Assembly: GCA_963402885.1 (NCBI GenBank)
Contig: OY727096.1
Location: forward strand, 14,489,820-14,553,819
Origin: Antedon bifida
Taxonomy: Eukaryota; Echinodermata; Crinoidea; Comatulida; Antedonidae
DNA length: 64,000 nt
Direction of reading: 5' to 3'
A model generated the notes under the pieces. It was not told the DNA's origin and did no database searches. It saw only the letters and a program-made list of their open reading frames with translations. Position 1 is the first letter of the stretch, and every line of letters starts with the position of its first letter. The translations under genes and the position numbers were made by a program. Positions 10,921-25,900 of the stretch are shown here, piece after piece.

Positions 10921-13900
10921 CTGTTGAAAAGATAGAAATGTGTTAAATGAGAAGAGTGGCATAAAACATAATCATCATTATCACAAAAGTACACTCTTGC
11001 CAGTTGATTAGTTGATTTCGCATGACGTAGAACTGGTTATTTCGTTCTATTCAATGGTCAGCCCATTTTTAACATTTAAGGCCCATTTACACTAGGCGAT
11101 AACGATCGACGATAAATAGGTAAACATACATTTTTTTTTAATAAAACAAAATAAATTAGGGTTTTCGTTCTAGAACTATAGGAAAAACATTTATGCTGTA
11201 TTTGATAAAAAACATTTTTTTTAAATCTAATCAAATGACGTCATGATCAATAAAAACAATAAAATCGTTGTATTGTAACGATATTATTGTTCTTACTAAT
11301 CATGACGTCATTTTATTGGACGTGTGGAAATATTATTGTCATCAAAGGCAGCATAGATGATAATCATATAGTTCTAGGATGAAGACTTTTTAAAATTTTT
11401 TCACAAGCTACAGTTCAGATGAGGCGTCAAATTACTCGCATTGGACGTACATGGCAGTGAGAACTTAATGGGAGCTAAATAATGATATAAACTCACACAG
11501 CCAGTTGCCCTCACTAGTTCCAGCCGTCTTGAAGTCCGGCAAACTTTTTGTCAAAGAGTCCCAGGCGTCTTTACTGATAAACACCCACGTTGCACCTTGA
11601 TCTTTACTACGCATGTAACTGCGCATGTCCATGTGAATGCCATAAATAAGTCCTGTAAGCTGGTCAGATCCAATGACATTGTGTAGGTTCATTGGTAGAG
11701 CTATTGAAGAATATTTATATTTTTATACATATTATAATGATAATAGTATAGGGATATATTGTTCATTTTGACATAAGAAAAATATTAATATATGCAATGT
11801 TCTGTTTATGTGCCTTTTTTATAAATCGAACATTATTGTGTGGACGCTAAGCATTCAAGGTAGGATGTATTGACAAAAGAAATGTAGGCACTACGCCTAA
11901 CCATTCACTGATAGTTGTCTGCAAATCCAAAAATCTCCGGGAGAAAGTGTCAGTGTTAGGCCTATTACTTATTGATGTATCAAGTTAGAGATTCCTCTTG
12001 CTGTCCATATCGATGTGTATGATGACCCGTGGCATTTAGTCTCTAAGTATGCAAGTTCTAAGTGTTTTTTATATATCAGCCAGCCTCAGGTCAGTGCTAT
12101 TCTTTGAGGGACATTACAAAAACAATCCTCATTGTTTTACCTTTCCAGCGTCCATCTGGTGGATTATCTTGTACATAGCACGACGGAACAATCTTGTCTG
12201 ATAGACGTCCAACTGAAGGGTTACAAGCAAAAATGACGTCTTTATCCGGATCATCCAACTTCTTAGTTATGACAAAACCCTGGTCATAATAATCTGTCGG
12301 AATAATAATAAAAACACATCGATAAATTAAAAGCTAATGCAATCCACAAGGCCTTATTCACCGATTAATTACATTGTGTGGAAAATATCTTGTTGATATC
12401 GTGTTGCTAAAAATTGATAAAGTCACATGGATAGAAACCAAACCATGTTAAGATGATAAAATAGGAATGAGGAGTGTCTCTTTTTTATATAGGTTACGCG
12501 TCAGTGTTTACAATGTAATTTGAGTTCATAAGCAACGGAACTTCTTGTGATATATTAGCTATACCGTCAGGACTCTTTATTCCAAACTTACCCGGAACTG
12601 GGCATTTACTAGGATCACCGACACACACAGTATGCTTCCCGTTTTCGCACTTATGAGCACCAGCCACGCAAGCATCACACTGGCTAGATCCCCCATCATA
12701 ATGGCAGACGTCTGTCTGAGATTTAGTCCATTTGCTGTACCTCATCACAGCTTCTTTTGCAGGTCCTAGTACTGGTTCTGGTGTACCCTCATCTGAATAA
12801 AATACTGGTTCTGGTGTTCCCTCATCTGAAGAAAAAAGTATATAATAATGGAAATTCTTACTTATTTTGCTGAAACTCTTTTTCTAATAGACAATATTTG
12901 TGTGCTACTTTATTACAAAATTGCAGTTGTAACTACTCTAGAGGTTTATTGTGGCGATCAAGTTTATGATAGTATGTAGTCATTATGTTGTCCTTAGGTC
13001 AAAGTTTAAAACATTATTGCATTTATCCGATAATTATCCGATTTGAATGAGATAATTATCGATTCATTTTTCTGGAGCGGAATCAGTTAAACCCCATTTA
13101 CACATGAACTTTATCGGTTAAGGTTTATCGGTTAATGTTTGGCGGCAGAAACACGGTCTTGTGCAGTACGTAAGAACCATGGAATTAGCGTACCGTGTTC
13201 AAAATCTAACATATGATACTCGCAGATAGCTGGTAGGATAGCGGTGCAGTCCATTATGTCCCAGTCACCAAGATCAGTACTGACATCCCTTGTATCGTAT
13301 ACATCTACAAAAGCCGCAGCTCCGCAGTCTTCAGTCACACTTGTTCCGGGTCTGTTTGGTAGCCATTTTGTAAAAGACGCCGATGACCCGTTTATCCACT
13401 TGAAAGTATCAGTGCCCTAGAACATATACATTGTCATAATTGAAAAGTTATAATGAGTATAATACACGGCATTTCATGTGATTGATCATAGACTTGCCCT
13501 GTCAAAGTTACGTCCCCCTTCTCGTGTAGTTAGCATGGCCAGTTCATTACGGCGATTATGAGTGACACGGGGTCTGATAGCCATACTCACCCCAACGTCT
13601 TTCAGCCCAATCCAGTATTTGTATGGCGAGAGTGCTGGAACGAGGTCGCGAAGAAATTGTTGTTCACACGTATCTTCAATCATGACTAATTGCGCATTAT
13701 CTGTTTCACAGGCCGCCTTTGCTGCATCCCAAGTTTCTAGCGTGTCGTTGAACACTTTGTAACACGTTTCTTTGTAAGGCGTGTAACCAAACCGACATAA
13801 ATCTATAAGTACAGTGTAAGAGTTATAGAGTAATTTTAATCAGCCGATTCATGTTTCTAAGAATCATAGACACACTCTTTTTTATAACGTAATAATATAT

Positions 13901-16900
13901 CAATCACATGTAAACTTGTATCAACGAAAGTTGGTTTGGTCGAGGAAGTCATCGTTATGATACACATGTGATCCTGTATCTACAACTTCTCTATGTTACA
14001 GGACAAATTGTTGGCTTAATGTTGTGAAAGAAACATTGTCAATTTTTTAGGTGCGTTATGTTTAAAAACAGCAGTTACAATAGGGGCCTACGGCACATGC
14101 AATCCTCACAACCTGGTGAGATGCGCCTAATATTCATTTAAACATGGTTAGAATATATGCAGACAATGTATAACTCTTTCAGATTAAACTGACACATGAC
14201 TATCGTACACTTACCACCACCACCAACATCTGGTCTGTCCGAATACATAAATTGAAAAGATTTTGTGCAAGAAAGAACTTTAGCGCTATTAACAGTCGAG
14301 AACCACAACAAATCAGCCACGCCAACAAAGCGACGAGTGCCCGGAGCAGTTTTTCCGTTTTTGTCGATTCCTAGGCGTACACGGAAAGTTGGTTTTGCGG
14401 CAATCTGAATGGTTCCAAGCTGTGAAATACATGAAAAGAGAAATGTTACTACGTCTGTCTTTGATTTCATTTAGAAAACCCCTGTCGACTTATATCATAA
14501 GTCATTAAAACAGAGAAAGTTAAACACACCACCCAGCGAAATAAAGGCTGTAATAATTGTAAACCTTTAATAACAAATCTAAAGACTGAAAAAATCGCAC
14601 CCAGCCAAGATGGAATTTGTTATCCTGATGCAGACATACGTTACACTTCATTAATAGGTATATTAATGTATTCTGAACTTGTTACTGAAGGTACTACACT
14701 GGCCATCCACCCGTTTCCTAATCTTTCAAAATGTATCAGCGCTGTAGGTAAATACCTAACATACTTAAAAGTACTCTTCCAAACCTTATTAACCAAGCTG
14801 ACCGTGGGCCCTACACATTGAATCTGGTTGATTGTAGAATAACTTACATTAAATCGAACAGGAGATGGTCCAGGCATGCTTGGGTTTACCGCTGGTGACT
14901 GCAACAGCTCTGTGTATTCTGATTCAAGTTTAATATATTGCACATTTTTCGACCTCAATATTGTGAAAGTTACATCTACTGCTTTTCCCGTTGAATCGTC
15001 ATCGTGCCAAATACTAATCAGTATTATTACATCATCACTGAAAATAACAACCAACAAATACTATTATCGAAATCAAATTAGAGTGGTACCACAATCACTA
15101 TATCCCAATACTTATAGGATGTCAAGAGTGATTATGTGGACGTCTCTGCCGTACTTTGAGGGCTTATCTACAAAAAACTATTTTTGAGTAATTTCATTAC
15201 ATACATTGCAGTTTTTTTGTTTGATTTTTGATCAAAATTTACCAAAACATTTAGTAACTTTACCAAACTTACCCTTTATAAAATGAATTAGTTTCGTATG
15301 TTATCTTGAACGACATCTTAGGCTTCGGAACTTCATTAATCAGCGTATAAACTGGTACTTCTCCAACCCAGATGTGAGCCCCGTCGCCAATCTGCATTCC
15401 AAGTCCTAACCAGTGCTCTGATCCATTAACCACCGCGTCTGTATCGTCTAGGACAACTTCAATTTCTAACGCCAAGATGTTATTGGAAGCATCTGGGTCG
15501 TTCACTTCAATAAATCCGTCGAAATGTGTCACCGACCAGTCTTTAAGGATGCCGAAATCATCATCGTTAGCTGCAATGTACTGCGTCTGAGGAGCGTAGT
15601 AGCAGAATTCTGTCGAATACGTACAGGATAAGGACTCACTGACATATGAAACGGACACTTGGTTGATACTCCACTGCTCGCTTGTCTTGTTAGTCGTGAA
15701 GTTGTATGGTAGTGTGACTTCAATTGTAGGATCAGCGGTACCTTTTGGAAACTCAACAATTAGGTTCATATGCACCTTTTGACCAACGTTAACATAAACA
15801 TTACCATCTGCAGACTGCTCAGTAATGTTCATCACGAAATGCGGTAGTTTACTAAAAACTGCGTTTGACACTCCTTCTGCGGTGACTAAGCCATTGAATA
15901 TGTCAGTTAATTCAGCAGTTATAGTTACACGTAAAATAACTCCAGGTTTTACATCGGCTACAAAGAAATTGATATAACAACAATAAATATAGATTATTAT
16001 TGTATATCTAAAATAATGCAAATTAGGAAGACATTAAAACTATAATGTTCACTTCAAAGACTTATTGGTGTTATATTCCTTGCCAAATACATGCCTTAAA
16101 CTACGAAAGCATAGTTTTTGTTAGCACTTGCTGACGTAATTATGATTTTGTACAACAAAGCAATGTATACGGTTAGGAACTGTTATAATGTGATATGGTT
16201 GGTTGGGGTCTGCACATTAATTCATAAAAAAAAATACTTTTACAAAAGAATATCAATTTGATAATAAATATGATCTGATACGCTAACGACATTAGTTTTA
16301 TATGAACAAGGATGTGGTAAAACTTATTTGGGTTCAACAGCTTACAGTTTAAATTATTAAAAAAAACCAAACAAAAGAATCGGTTAAAATACCATTAACA
16401 GTGGAATTGATGGTCCCTTCAAATTGAATGTCAGATGAAAATAAACTGTTATTACTAAAAGACAAAGTAATTTCTGATGCGGAGACCAGGGTGACCGTGA
16501 AGTTGCTCTGAAAAATACAATGAATCTTATAGCAAATCTGACTTAAAAACAAAACACAGTAGATCGGTCAAATCAAGAAGAAACCCAGCAATAGGTAAAT
16601 ATCTTAAGCAGTAATGTAAATAGAATCTCCGAGATTAAATTCGGATTTTCTGCTTCATTTTTTCCGCACGCCCAATTATATTATTGAGAAAATACCTATA
16701 TGGTTTGACATACCATTACATTAAGTTATATTTAATTATTTCACTGCTAAAATCACACGTCAAACCGTATAGGCCTATTAGGAAAATTTAAAACAGAACA
16801 ATACCGTCATGGTTGAGTCGGTGTTTCCGTTTCCTGTTAAAGTCCATATAAAAGGATCTGAAAACAGGTCGAACTGAAAAAGATGTTACTATATAATTAC

Positions 16901-19900
16901 CACCCGATTATCGGTGTATCATAGAATTGTTGGGTAATACAACATCACATACATACTGTATATGCAATATATGTGTTCTTTTTTAGTTAATTACCTCCAT
17001 ATTCTCAGCTGTAAGGGTGACTTTCAAGCCTGTTCCTGACCCAGTAGTGTTTACCAAGAAGTCCGTCTTCAATTCATCTCCAATTCCGTAGTAGGTTGTC
17101 GAATCTTTTACGGTTGCGCCCGCATCCATGATGATGATGGGAGCTGAAAGTATAAGTTGCTGTTATCAATAAAAAATTAGATAACAATAAAAATAAGAAC
17201 AATTATTATTCAACATAAAAGTAAAATCCACAAAAAAAAATGTATTCGTTGAAAAACTTACTGCACTATTTAACAAGGCAAAATTGACCAATACAATTGC
17301 AAGAATACAATCAGGTGTATTATAAATTTATCTATACGATGGTCTGCTATCAGATTATTTAAATTATTTGTACTCAATTACACTTTATAGCGTTTTTGAA
17401 CAGTTAAATGCATCTAAAGGATGTTTATTACTTATAACTTAATAGTTTGTTGGCAATAATGTGTAAATACAGTTGTTTGAATCTAAATCATATTGTTTTA
17501 AACAATTATTCATTATCAATTTAAAGCTTGATTCCCATTAGAAAAATACATCCTCGCGTTTTCTTTTATTTGTTGGCAGAAACGGGGAAGATCCGGTAAA
17601 TTTATTCACAATCGCCTCTATTTTGGGTTTATATTGAAACGCGAATCTGCGCGCAATGCATTCCGGTATTTAAAGCTAGCTGCTTAAATTATTATAACCG
17701 ACTTCTTTTTCAGATTTCTACCCGTTTAAAGACAACAAAAATGATCGCGCAATATAGGTAAGGCCTATTTAGGGTTCATTTTTACAAAAAAAATGTAGTC
17801 TGTGATTTTAAAATAAACCATATATATAGGGAATGCGTCTTTTATCAAAATGTACTTGATGGAACCCTTGTTCGCCAAAAATTAAACAACTTTCGCCCCA
17901 TAATATTATGATAAGGTAAACATATCTTATTTCTATCAGGTCAAAGTTTAATATGTTACTCTCCAATCCTTTACGCGATATTTCTTTTTGTTGGGGACCC
18001 CTCGTGAAACGTCTCAAAATAAACATGAATATTCATTAGTCATATCCATAAGGCTGTGGCGTCCTTTTCCACTTACCAACTTCTTTTCTTGCATTATATT
18101 ATTTATGTTCATTATCAGTTGTATATTTATTATGCTACTTTGTATTTTGCTTTATTATTTGTGGAAATAAATATTATTATCATTATTATAAGGTGTGACG
18201 TAAGAATTGAGCTAACTACAATTCGTTAATGCAAACGATTTCTGTCGAGCCGTCTGTGTAGTCGAGTGGATAAGACTATGGATTTTACATGTCGATGTAT
18301 GGGGTTCGGCTCCCATGAGCTACTTCTTTTACTTTATCGTGAGAGAGAGATTATTTAGAGGGTTAGGTTTAGTTATATTTAAGAAGTACTTCGGCTATCT
18401 TTCACATGGGGTCCCCAACTTATGCTTATGAATCACAACACGAAAATATTTCATCGACTTAAAATTATTTCGGGAACTGAACATCGCGTCCAATTTCGTC
18501 TTACATTGTTTTGTTCCAAAGAGTGTTTTTACCAGCACATTTGACTTAATTGTGAGTGTAGGTACTTAAAAATGGTAAATTAAAAATTGGCTTGTTGACC
18601 ACAAATATACTTTACTATTATACTAGGCCTAGTATACTGAAATAGAAATATAAAAGCAACGCTAATGCAATGTGTGCCATTTGCATCTTTAACTACAATT
18701 TGAGTTAGCAATTTCATTTTAATATTAAAATTGAATATTTACTTGTTAAAATATATAATCCACTTGGTCTATTAAGTCGACTATCGCTACTTTCCTTTGA
18801 TGACACTCCAGTTGTTCTATCAAGTTTATATATACCACCGAAGTAGTTTGCCCAGTACAGATAGCTTCCATAGATATTAATCCGAAGCGGGTAATTCAGC
18901 CCAGGTATAATCGTTCTTCTGTTAGTTCCGTCGAGGTTAGCTTCCTCAATTAACTCACTGACGTGATCACACCAATACATCTTTCCATCTTGAGAATAGT
19001 GAAAAACAAAATGAGAGAGAGAGAGAGACGTATACGATTGAATACTGTACTTGAATACGCCTATTAAGTTTTAACAAAACGATAATTTGAAGCACGTGAC
19101 CTTTTAGTAGGCGCGCAAAAATGGGTTATCATGCATTTAGTTCAAATGAAAAAAAGTTCTCAAGAAAATGAATCACAATGTACAACGTAAACAAAATGTT
19201 ATAACTCTGTAACTGTAAGTATAGCTTTGATTATGGGGTCTAACCAACTGTCATACTTTGTGCCCAACGAGTCAAAATATCATTCTGCGCATGCTCATGT
19301 GTTTCTGAAAGTGCGCAGGATTGTCCTTTTACTCGAAAGACGCGTGGCGCATCGTGTAAACACAAAGTCGCTAATGTCAGGAAGTAAAGTAAGACGCCGA
19401 CTCTACTACATGCAGTACATTCAATCTCAAAGTGATAGCCTAACCCCACGTACATTTGACATGATTTTGTAGTATCATGCACGAGCAATACAATGCTGAG
19501 CCAGTACATGTCACGGATGCGCACACATTGACTACATATATGGAGCGTGCACAAGGTTAGCTTCCTCAATTTCGTCAGTACATTCATCATACTACTATTC
19601 TTTTCTTTCTTGAAAATAGTATTTCAACACAGTAAGGAAAAGAGTATGAATTCAATTGAAAATGTTTGATAATAGATGTTCAAATAATTTCACTTGGCTC
19701 GTATGAATATTTTTTGATGAAGTTTCTTTTTTTTTCTAAGCTTAGAAAAACAAGGCCATATAGATGGCTGCAGTGGCGTGCTCAAGTTAGTGTTTACCGA
19801 CCGACCGACAAACCGGCTGAAATAGTGAGATGTAGAGTTCAACAAAAATGGCATGAAAAGTTAAGAGCTCACATGTCGGCCATCCTGGAAACAGCACATA

Positions 19901-22900
19901 ATATTGAGGAAGCTGTTATGTCTCTAAGCTTCTTATTTCGTTTCGTTTCCCAAGCTGAGACTCGATCTCGGTACCACCGAGCCATACACAACTGACTAAA
20001 AGTTGTAGAAAGATTCCTCCGTGTATTTACTATGCAGTAACCACTTTGGTGCAGATAGATTATTACATACCCCAATGAATTATAACTTTTTACTATGATG
20101 AAATCTTTAAAAATATAAAAAAAATGATGCACTGTCAAACTATATACTATTAAATGTAATATATGAACATTTTAAGGAAGAAAGTTAATGATAAGTTTGT
20201 TATTTCGGCCTATGAAAATGTCATAATTTGTTTGATTGTCGAAATTATTTTTTTTAAATTTAATATACAATTAGTGATGACTTAATCAACTTTTGTTCTC
20301 TTAATTTCATAATAAATCATACATATGATACACTTTAAGAAACTGAAATGCAAAATAGGTGTTCCCGAGCATTAACGATTAATTTTAAAATTTAGCATAT
20401 TTTCACCATTTTGTTAACTTACACGTACGTGCGTAGCCTGTCACTTTTATAACGTAATTTCGAGTTGAAAAGTGAATCAAAATGATGATATTATTAAAGA
20501 ATGGTTGTAAAACAGAAATCGGGCAAAAAGAGTGCATATTAACATTTACCGCGCAGTGCGCGTGCAAAAATCTGCGCACTCATGGCAATTTTTTAAACGC
20601 TTAACGCTTAAAATTGCATGAAACGTACTCTTATTTCATCGATAATAAATTTTGAAAATTTTAAGCGCGCGTACGCATGCGTTACATGCGCTACGCACGT
20701 AATTGTATTGCCATATGATGATTAATGCCCTGAAATTTTTGAGTACCATATTTTATTTAATTGTGATTCATGCTGGTGAAGATATGATTACAAACGTGAT
20801 TTCGTTAAATCGTGTGTAGACCGCGAAATTTTTGATTGCGCACCGTGAAAACATAACCACATCCTTTCCTGGCCATAATGAATATACTGTGAAAAATTGA
20901 CTTAGCTAGATGAAAGTGATATCAAGACAAAGCCATATACAAGTTAGTGTTTACCGACCGACCGACATAGTGAACTGTAGAATCGCGTTGCACGCGACTA
21001 AAAAAGAAACTTCATCTCAAAAAAAATAAAATGTACTTAGAAGGGATTAGTTGGTACCAATAGTTTCACTTATAAAGAATATATTGTGTAACATCCATAG
21101 CTATGGCAAGCCTCAGCTGTCTGAAGTATTCAAAATATTATATTATTATATCATTTTTTTATTATATTATATATTGTATTGTAATGAATTATACGTTTTG
21201 CATTATATTACTTGGTTTTAGCATTATATTATATCTATTTCTAATATATTATGTGAAAAATGTAACAAATTATTGACTTTTTGTATTATATTATTCGGTT
21301 TTGGCATTATATTATGAACATTTACTATTATATTATTAATAAAATACATTATATTATAATATAATTGTATTATATTAAACCCATTTACCTTACTTTATAA
21401 CATACAACATTATTATATTATACGGATTCGTTAGTTATATTATTATTTTGTATGATGTTTATTATACGTCACGGCTCATTTCAGTTCTTCTAACTCTTTC
21501 TCTCCCTCCCCCTGTTCACTAGCAATCAGCGGCAGAATCTGAATTGTGTGACTGTTGAAGAATAACTATACTACGTACTAGGCCTAGCCTAGGCCTACTA
21601 GGGGATCTAGCCTAGACGTAGCTAGTTAGACAAGTGACTAAGGACCACCGGACAGCTACAACTAATACTACAATACAATAATACTACTAATGCAATAACT
21701 ACTACTGCTAATACTTAGGCCTAGCTAGTAGAGTACTAGGTAGGTTAGCTACTACTAGGCTCTAGGGGGGTTAGGGCGTATGTATGATGTTAACTACTAG
21801 GCCTAGGCCTACTAGTACTAGCCTAGGCTAGGCCTAGACTTAAGTTGTAGTAGGCTAGGGCCGGGCCTGCTGCCTTAGGCTAGGCTATAGGCTACTACTA
21901 CTACTACTACTAGGCAGTCAGCCCATGATGGTTACGAGTAAGCCAAAATTTTGAATATATGTAAACCAAAATTTGGGTACGAGCGAGTTGGCATGGGTAC
22001 GGGTTGACCTGTATCCTTCTTTCTAGCTAATCGTACTAGGCCTAGGCCTCAAGTAAGTCTACGCTACCCAGTCCGGCTACAATATGGTCTATTTTGTTTT
22101 ATAGCTTTATTGATAGCTGGGTTCAAATCTGGGTTGGGACGGCTTTTTCTCATTCTAAAACAGAGTTCCTTATCATAATAAAATAATATATGAATTTATT
22201 TGTAATAGTACCTAGGCCCTAATTGCCATTGCATTTATTATTATTAATTATATATTATACGGTTACCCCTTAATTATACTATAGTATAATTTCCTTGTTA
22301 TATTTTACAATATTTTCTTTATAATTCTACAATTTTGTCTTTCACAGCACAAATTTATCATACTGTATTTGTCCAAGCTACTCCAGCTACATGGTATTGC
22401 CTTGAGGCTAAACTACACGGTATACTGGCACTACCATCATTCCTGGCTCGTCAACCTGGACCACATAAGCACAGTTTCAGTTTCAGTTTATTTACCATTT
22501 CAATTTCTGAACATAAGAGATGAACAACTTATATGGATGGATAACCATAAGAGCGAAGCTCGTTTACCGGTCACCCGTTAGTGCAGTGACATTACGGACA
22601 ACATAAAGACAGGACAAAGGTGCAATACATAACAAGACATGTGAACACTTGTGTTTGCAACCCCTTGGATAAAATAATATATTTATATAAAGGAGAAAGA
22701 TAGATATTATAATATTTCTTTTTTATCATACAATACATAGTACCTATTGGTATTATATCTAAAAATACAAAGGCGGCTAACACAGATAGTTCCATATATA
22801 CAGTACTCTCTTATAAATAGATGTATCTCTCCAATCTACCTAATCTAATAATAGTACTATTAGCATACTACTATACACTTTGTAGACAAGAAGTAAGTTG

Positions 22901-25900
22901 TATACACCTAGAGGACTTATGGTAGTACAGTCGAACGCCCTCTCACTGGCCCGGTCAACATAATCTATACCTAGATTATTACAGTAATTAAAGTACATTA
23001 TTACAGAGATTTTTTTTGTTTTTTTTGCAGAAATCAAAGTTATGTGTATAGAAAGCAGTACTCGTATTAAAAACTAAGCAGGTTGTACTCTTGAACGCAA
23101 ACTGGCAGGATATTTTGAATATTTTTTATTGTTGAAATGAATGGAATCCTAACTTCTTTGCAACAACTGGAGACGAAGACATATTATGACCCTTTTATTT
23201 AAATTTATTTGAATAGACCTTCATGTAAATTCATTAAAGGCTATATGTTTGTTTTATATTTTAATATGTGATAGTAGAAAATCATTGTGTATAATGAGGA
23301 CTAAGAATCTGATATTCACTTGCATTCTCATCTTTTAAACATTTTATTTATAATGCTGGTAATGAGTTTAAAATTTAATTATATTGACTAGTTTTGATAA
23401 TCATTATTTCTTTTGTGTAATATAGTTCATATAATTATGTATTGAATAAATTGGTAAGGCCCTATACTGTTATTATTTAAGGAAAGTTTATATACACTTA
23501 TTTTATTCCTACTTAGTATTAATTGTTTATATAAATATTTTGTCTAATTGCCTTGATTTTTTGTATAGGCCAATGGCATCAATGTTTTTCTCAACGCAAA
23601 TTAGCCTAATAATGCCACATTTAAACACATGATTCATTGATTTCTGATATTCTGTACTTGAGTAGGCATTACTAAAATAACCAAGTAGTTAATATATTTC
23701 ATTTGTAATGTATGTATAAACAATAAGTTTTTTTTCACATTTTTAAATTTAAAAATTATTACAATACCTACCTTTCTGATATTGTTACTATTGTATAATA
23801 TATTTTGAGGCAGCAATAAAAAAAAATTAAAACAATTAATTTGACTTATACTGTACTATGTTAGTTCAGGATATGAAATGTGTGTGGGCATCTGGTGTGT
23901 TGGAGGTTGGTGGTGTGAGGTGTATATTTGTCACTTTAAGACCTAAATTAGATGTTTTCTGAAGAAAAGAAGTAAGAGGATACGCTTTCAAACAATTCCA
24001 AGAAGATTCACACAAAAATAATTACTTTCCAATAAAATAGTATAACAGTGTATATTACAGTACATTGAATAAACTCGAGCGGAAAAATAACGCACATAAA
24101 AAAACACTCATATTCTTGTCGAAAAGTGCCCTCTATAGTTTTCTATTAATTTATTAATAATTATTATTAATTAATGAGTAATATGAACATATTTTTAACA
24201 TTCAATGCTGGAAACTGGTTCTACTCCTAACAAAGTTTCATACCTCCAAATTTCATCAACGTATTCAAAGCACTTCAATATTAAATATCACATTTAACAT
24301 AAAAAATTCGGGTTTTGGATAGAATTTTGCTTAAAAACATATACAAAAAACATCGATAAAAAATACTTTTCGTATTCAAAAACAGATGATACTTGGTATA
24401 AATGTTCACTATAGGTTGCTCTATTCACAGAAACAAAATTGCATTCATGAACGTTTTTTGTTGGTTGTTTTTTCAAAATAGTTATTAGCTTGAAAAAAAT
24501 GAGTTGGAATTGTATAGTCTTTCATAAGTGTACATTTTGTAAAAACGTAAATTTAAAAAATCAGTGATATGGCTTGATAGTTATTTTTTTTTTGCAATAT
24601 GGATGGAGCAACCTATATTGAACATTTATACCAAGTAGTATCAAATGTTTTTGAATACGAAAAGTATTTTTTATCGATGTTTTTTGTATATGTTTTTAAG
24701 CAAAATTCTATCAAAACCTGGATTTGTAATGTTAAATGATATTTATTTAAGTGCTTTGAATACGTTGATGAAATTTGGAGGTATGAAACTTTGTTAGGAG
24801 TAGAACCAGTTTCCAGCATTGAATGTTAAAAATATGTTCATATTACTCATTAATTAATAATAATTATTAATAAATTAATAGAAAACTAGAGAGGGCACCT
24901 TTCGACAAGAAAATGAATGTTTTTTTATGTGCGTTATTTTTCCGCTCGAGTTTATTCAATGTACTGTAATATACACTGTTATACTATTTTATTGGAAAGT
25001 AATTATTTTTGTGTGAATCTTCTTGGAGTTGTTTGAAAGCGTATCCTTTTACTTCTTTTCTTCAGAAAACATCTAATTTAGGTCTTAAAGTGACAAATAT
25101 ACACCTCACACCAGATTCTGCCCACACACACTTCATCTCCTGAACTAACATAGTACAGTATAAGTCAAAATAATTGTTTGTTAAAAATTTTTTTTATTGA
25201 AAACAATCTGCCTCAAAAAATATCATACAATAGTAACAATATCAGAAAGGTAGGTATTGTAATAATGTTTAAATTTAAAAATGTGAAAAAAAAATGAATG
25301 TTTATACATACATTACAAATGAAATATATTAACTACTAGGTTATTTTAGTAATGCATACACAAGTACAGAATCTCAGAAATCAATGAATCATGTGTCTAA
25401 ATGTGGCATTATTAGGCTAATTTGCTTTGAGAAAAACATTGATGCCATTGGCCTATACAAAAAATCAAGGCAATTAGACAAAATATTTATATAAACAATT
25501 ATACTAATATTGGTAGGCATAAAATAAGTGTATATAAACTTTCCTTAAATAATAACAGTACAGGGCCTTACCAATTTATTTAATACATAATATATGAACT
25601 ATATTACACAAAAGAAATGTAAATGAATTTATAAGGACATAATTATTATCAAAACTAGTCAATATAATTAAATTTTAAACTCATTACCAGCATTATAAAT
25701 AAAATTTTAAAAAGATGAGAATGCAAGTGAATATCAGATTCTTAGTCCTCATTATACACAATAATTTTCTACTATTAGTATCACATATTAAAATATAAAA
25801 CAATCATGTAGCCTTTAATGAATTTACATGGAGGTCTATTCAAATAAATTTAAATAAAAGGGTCATAATATGTCTTCGTCTCCAGTTCGTAGAAAATGAA

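Noticed and set aside
19666-19995. 109-residue frame
   Set aside because: Overlaps an opposing frame and a short-repeat element; no homology signal or conservation with gene B.
22100-22150. tRNA gene
   Set aside because: Only a B-box-like GGGTTCAAATC and a T tract remain; no cloverleaf closes. The mirror copy at about 27,110-27,160 is the other arm.
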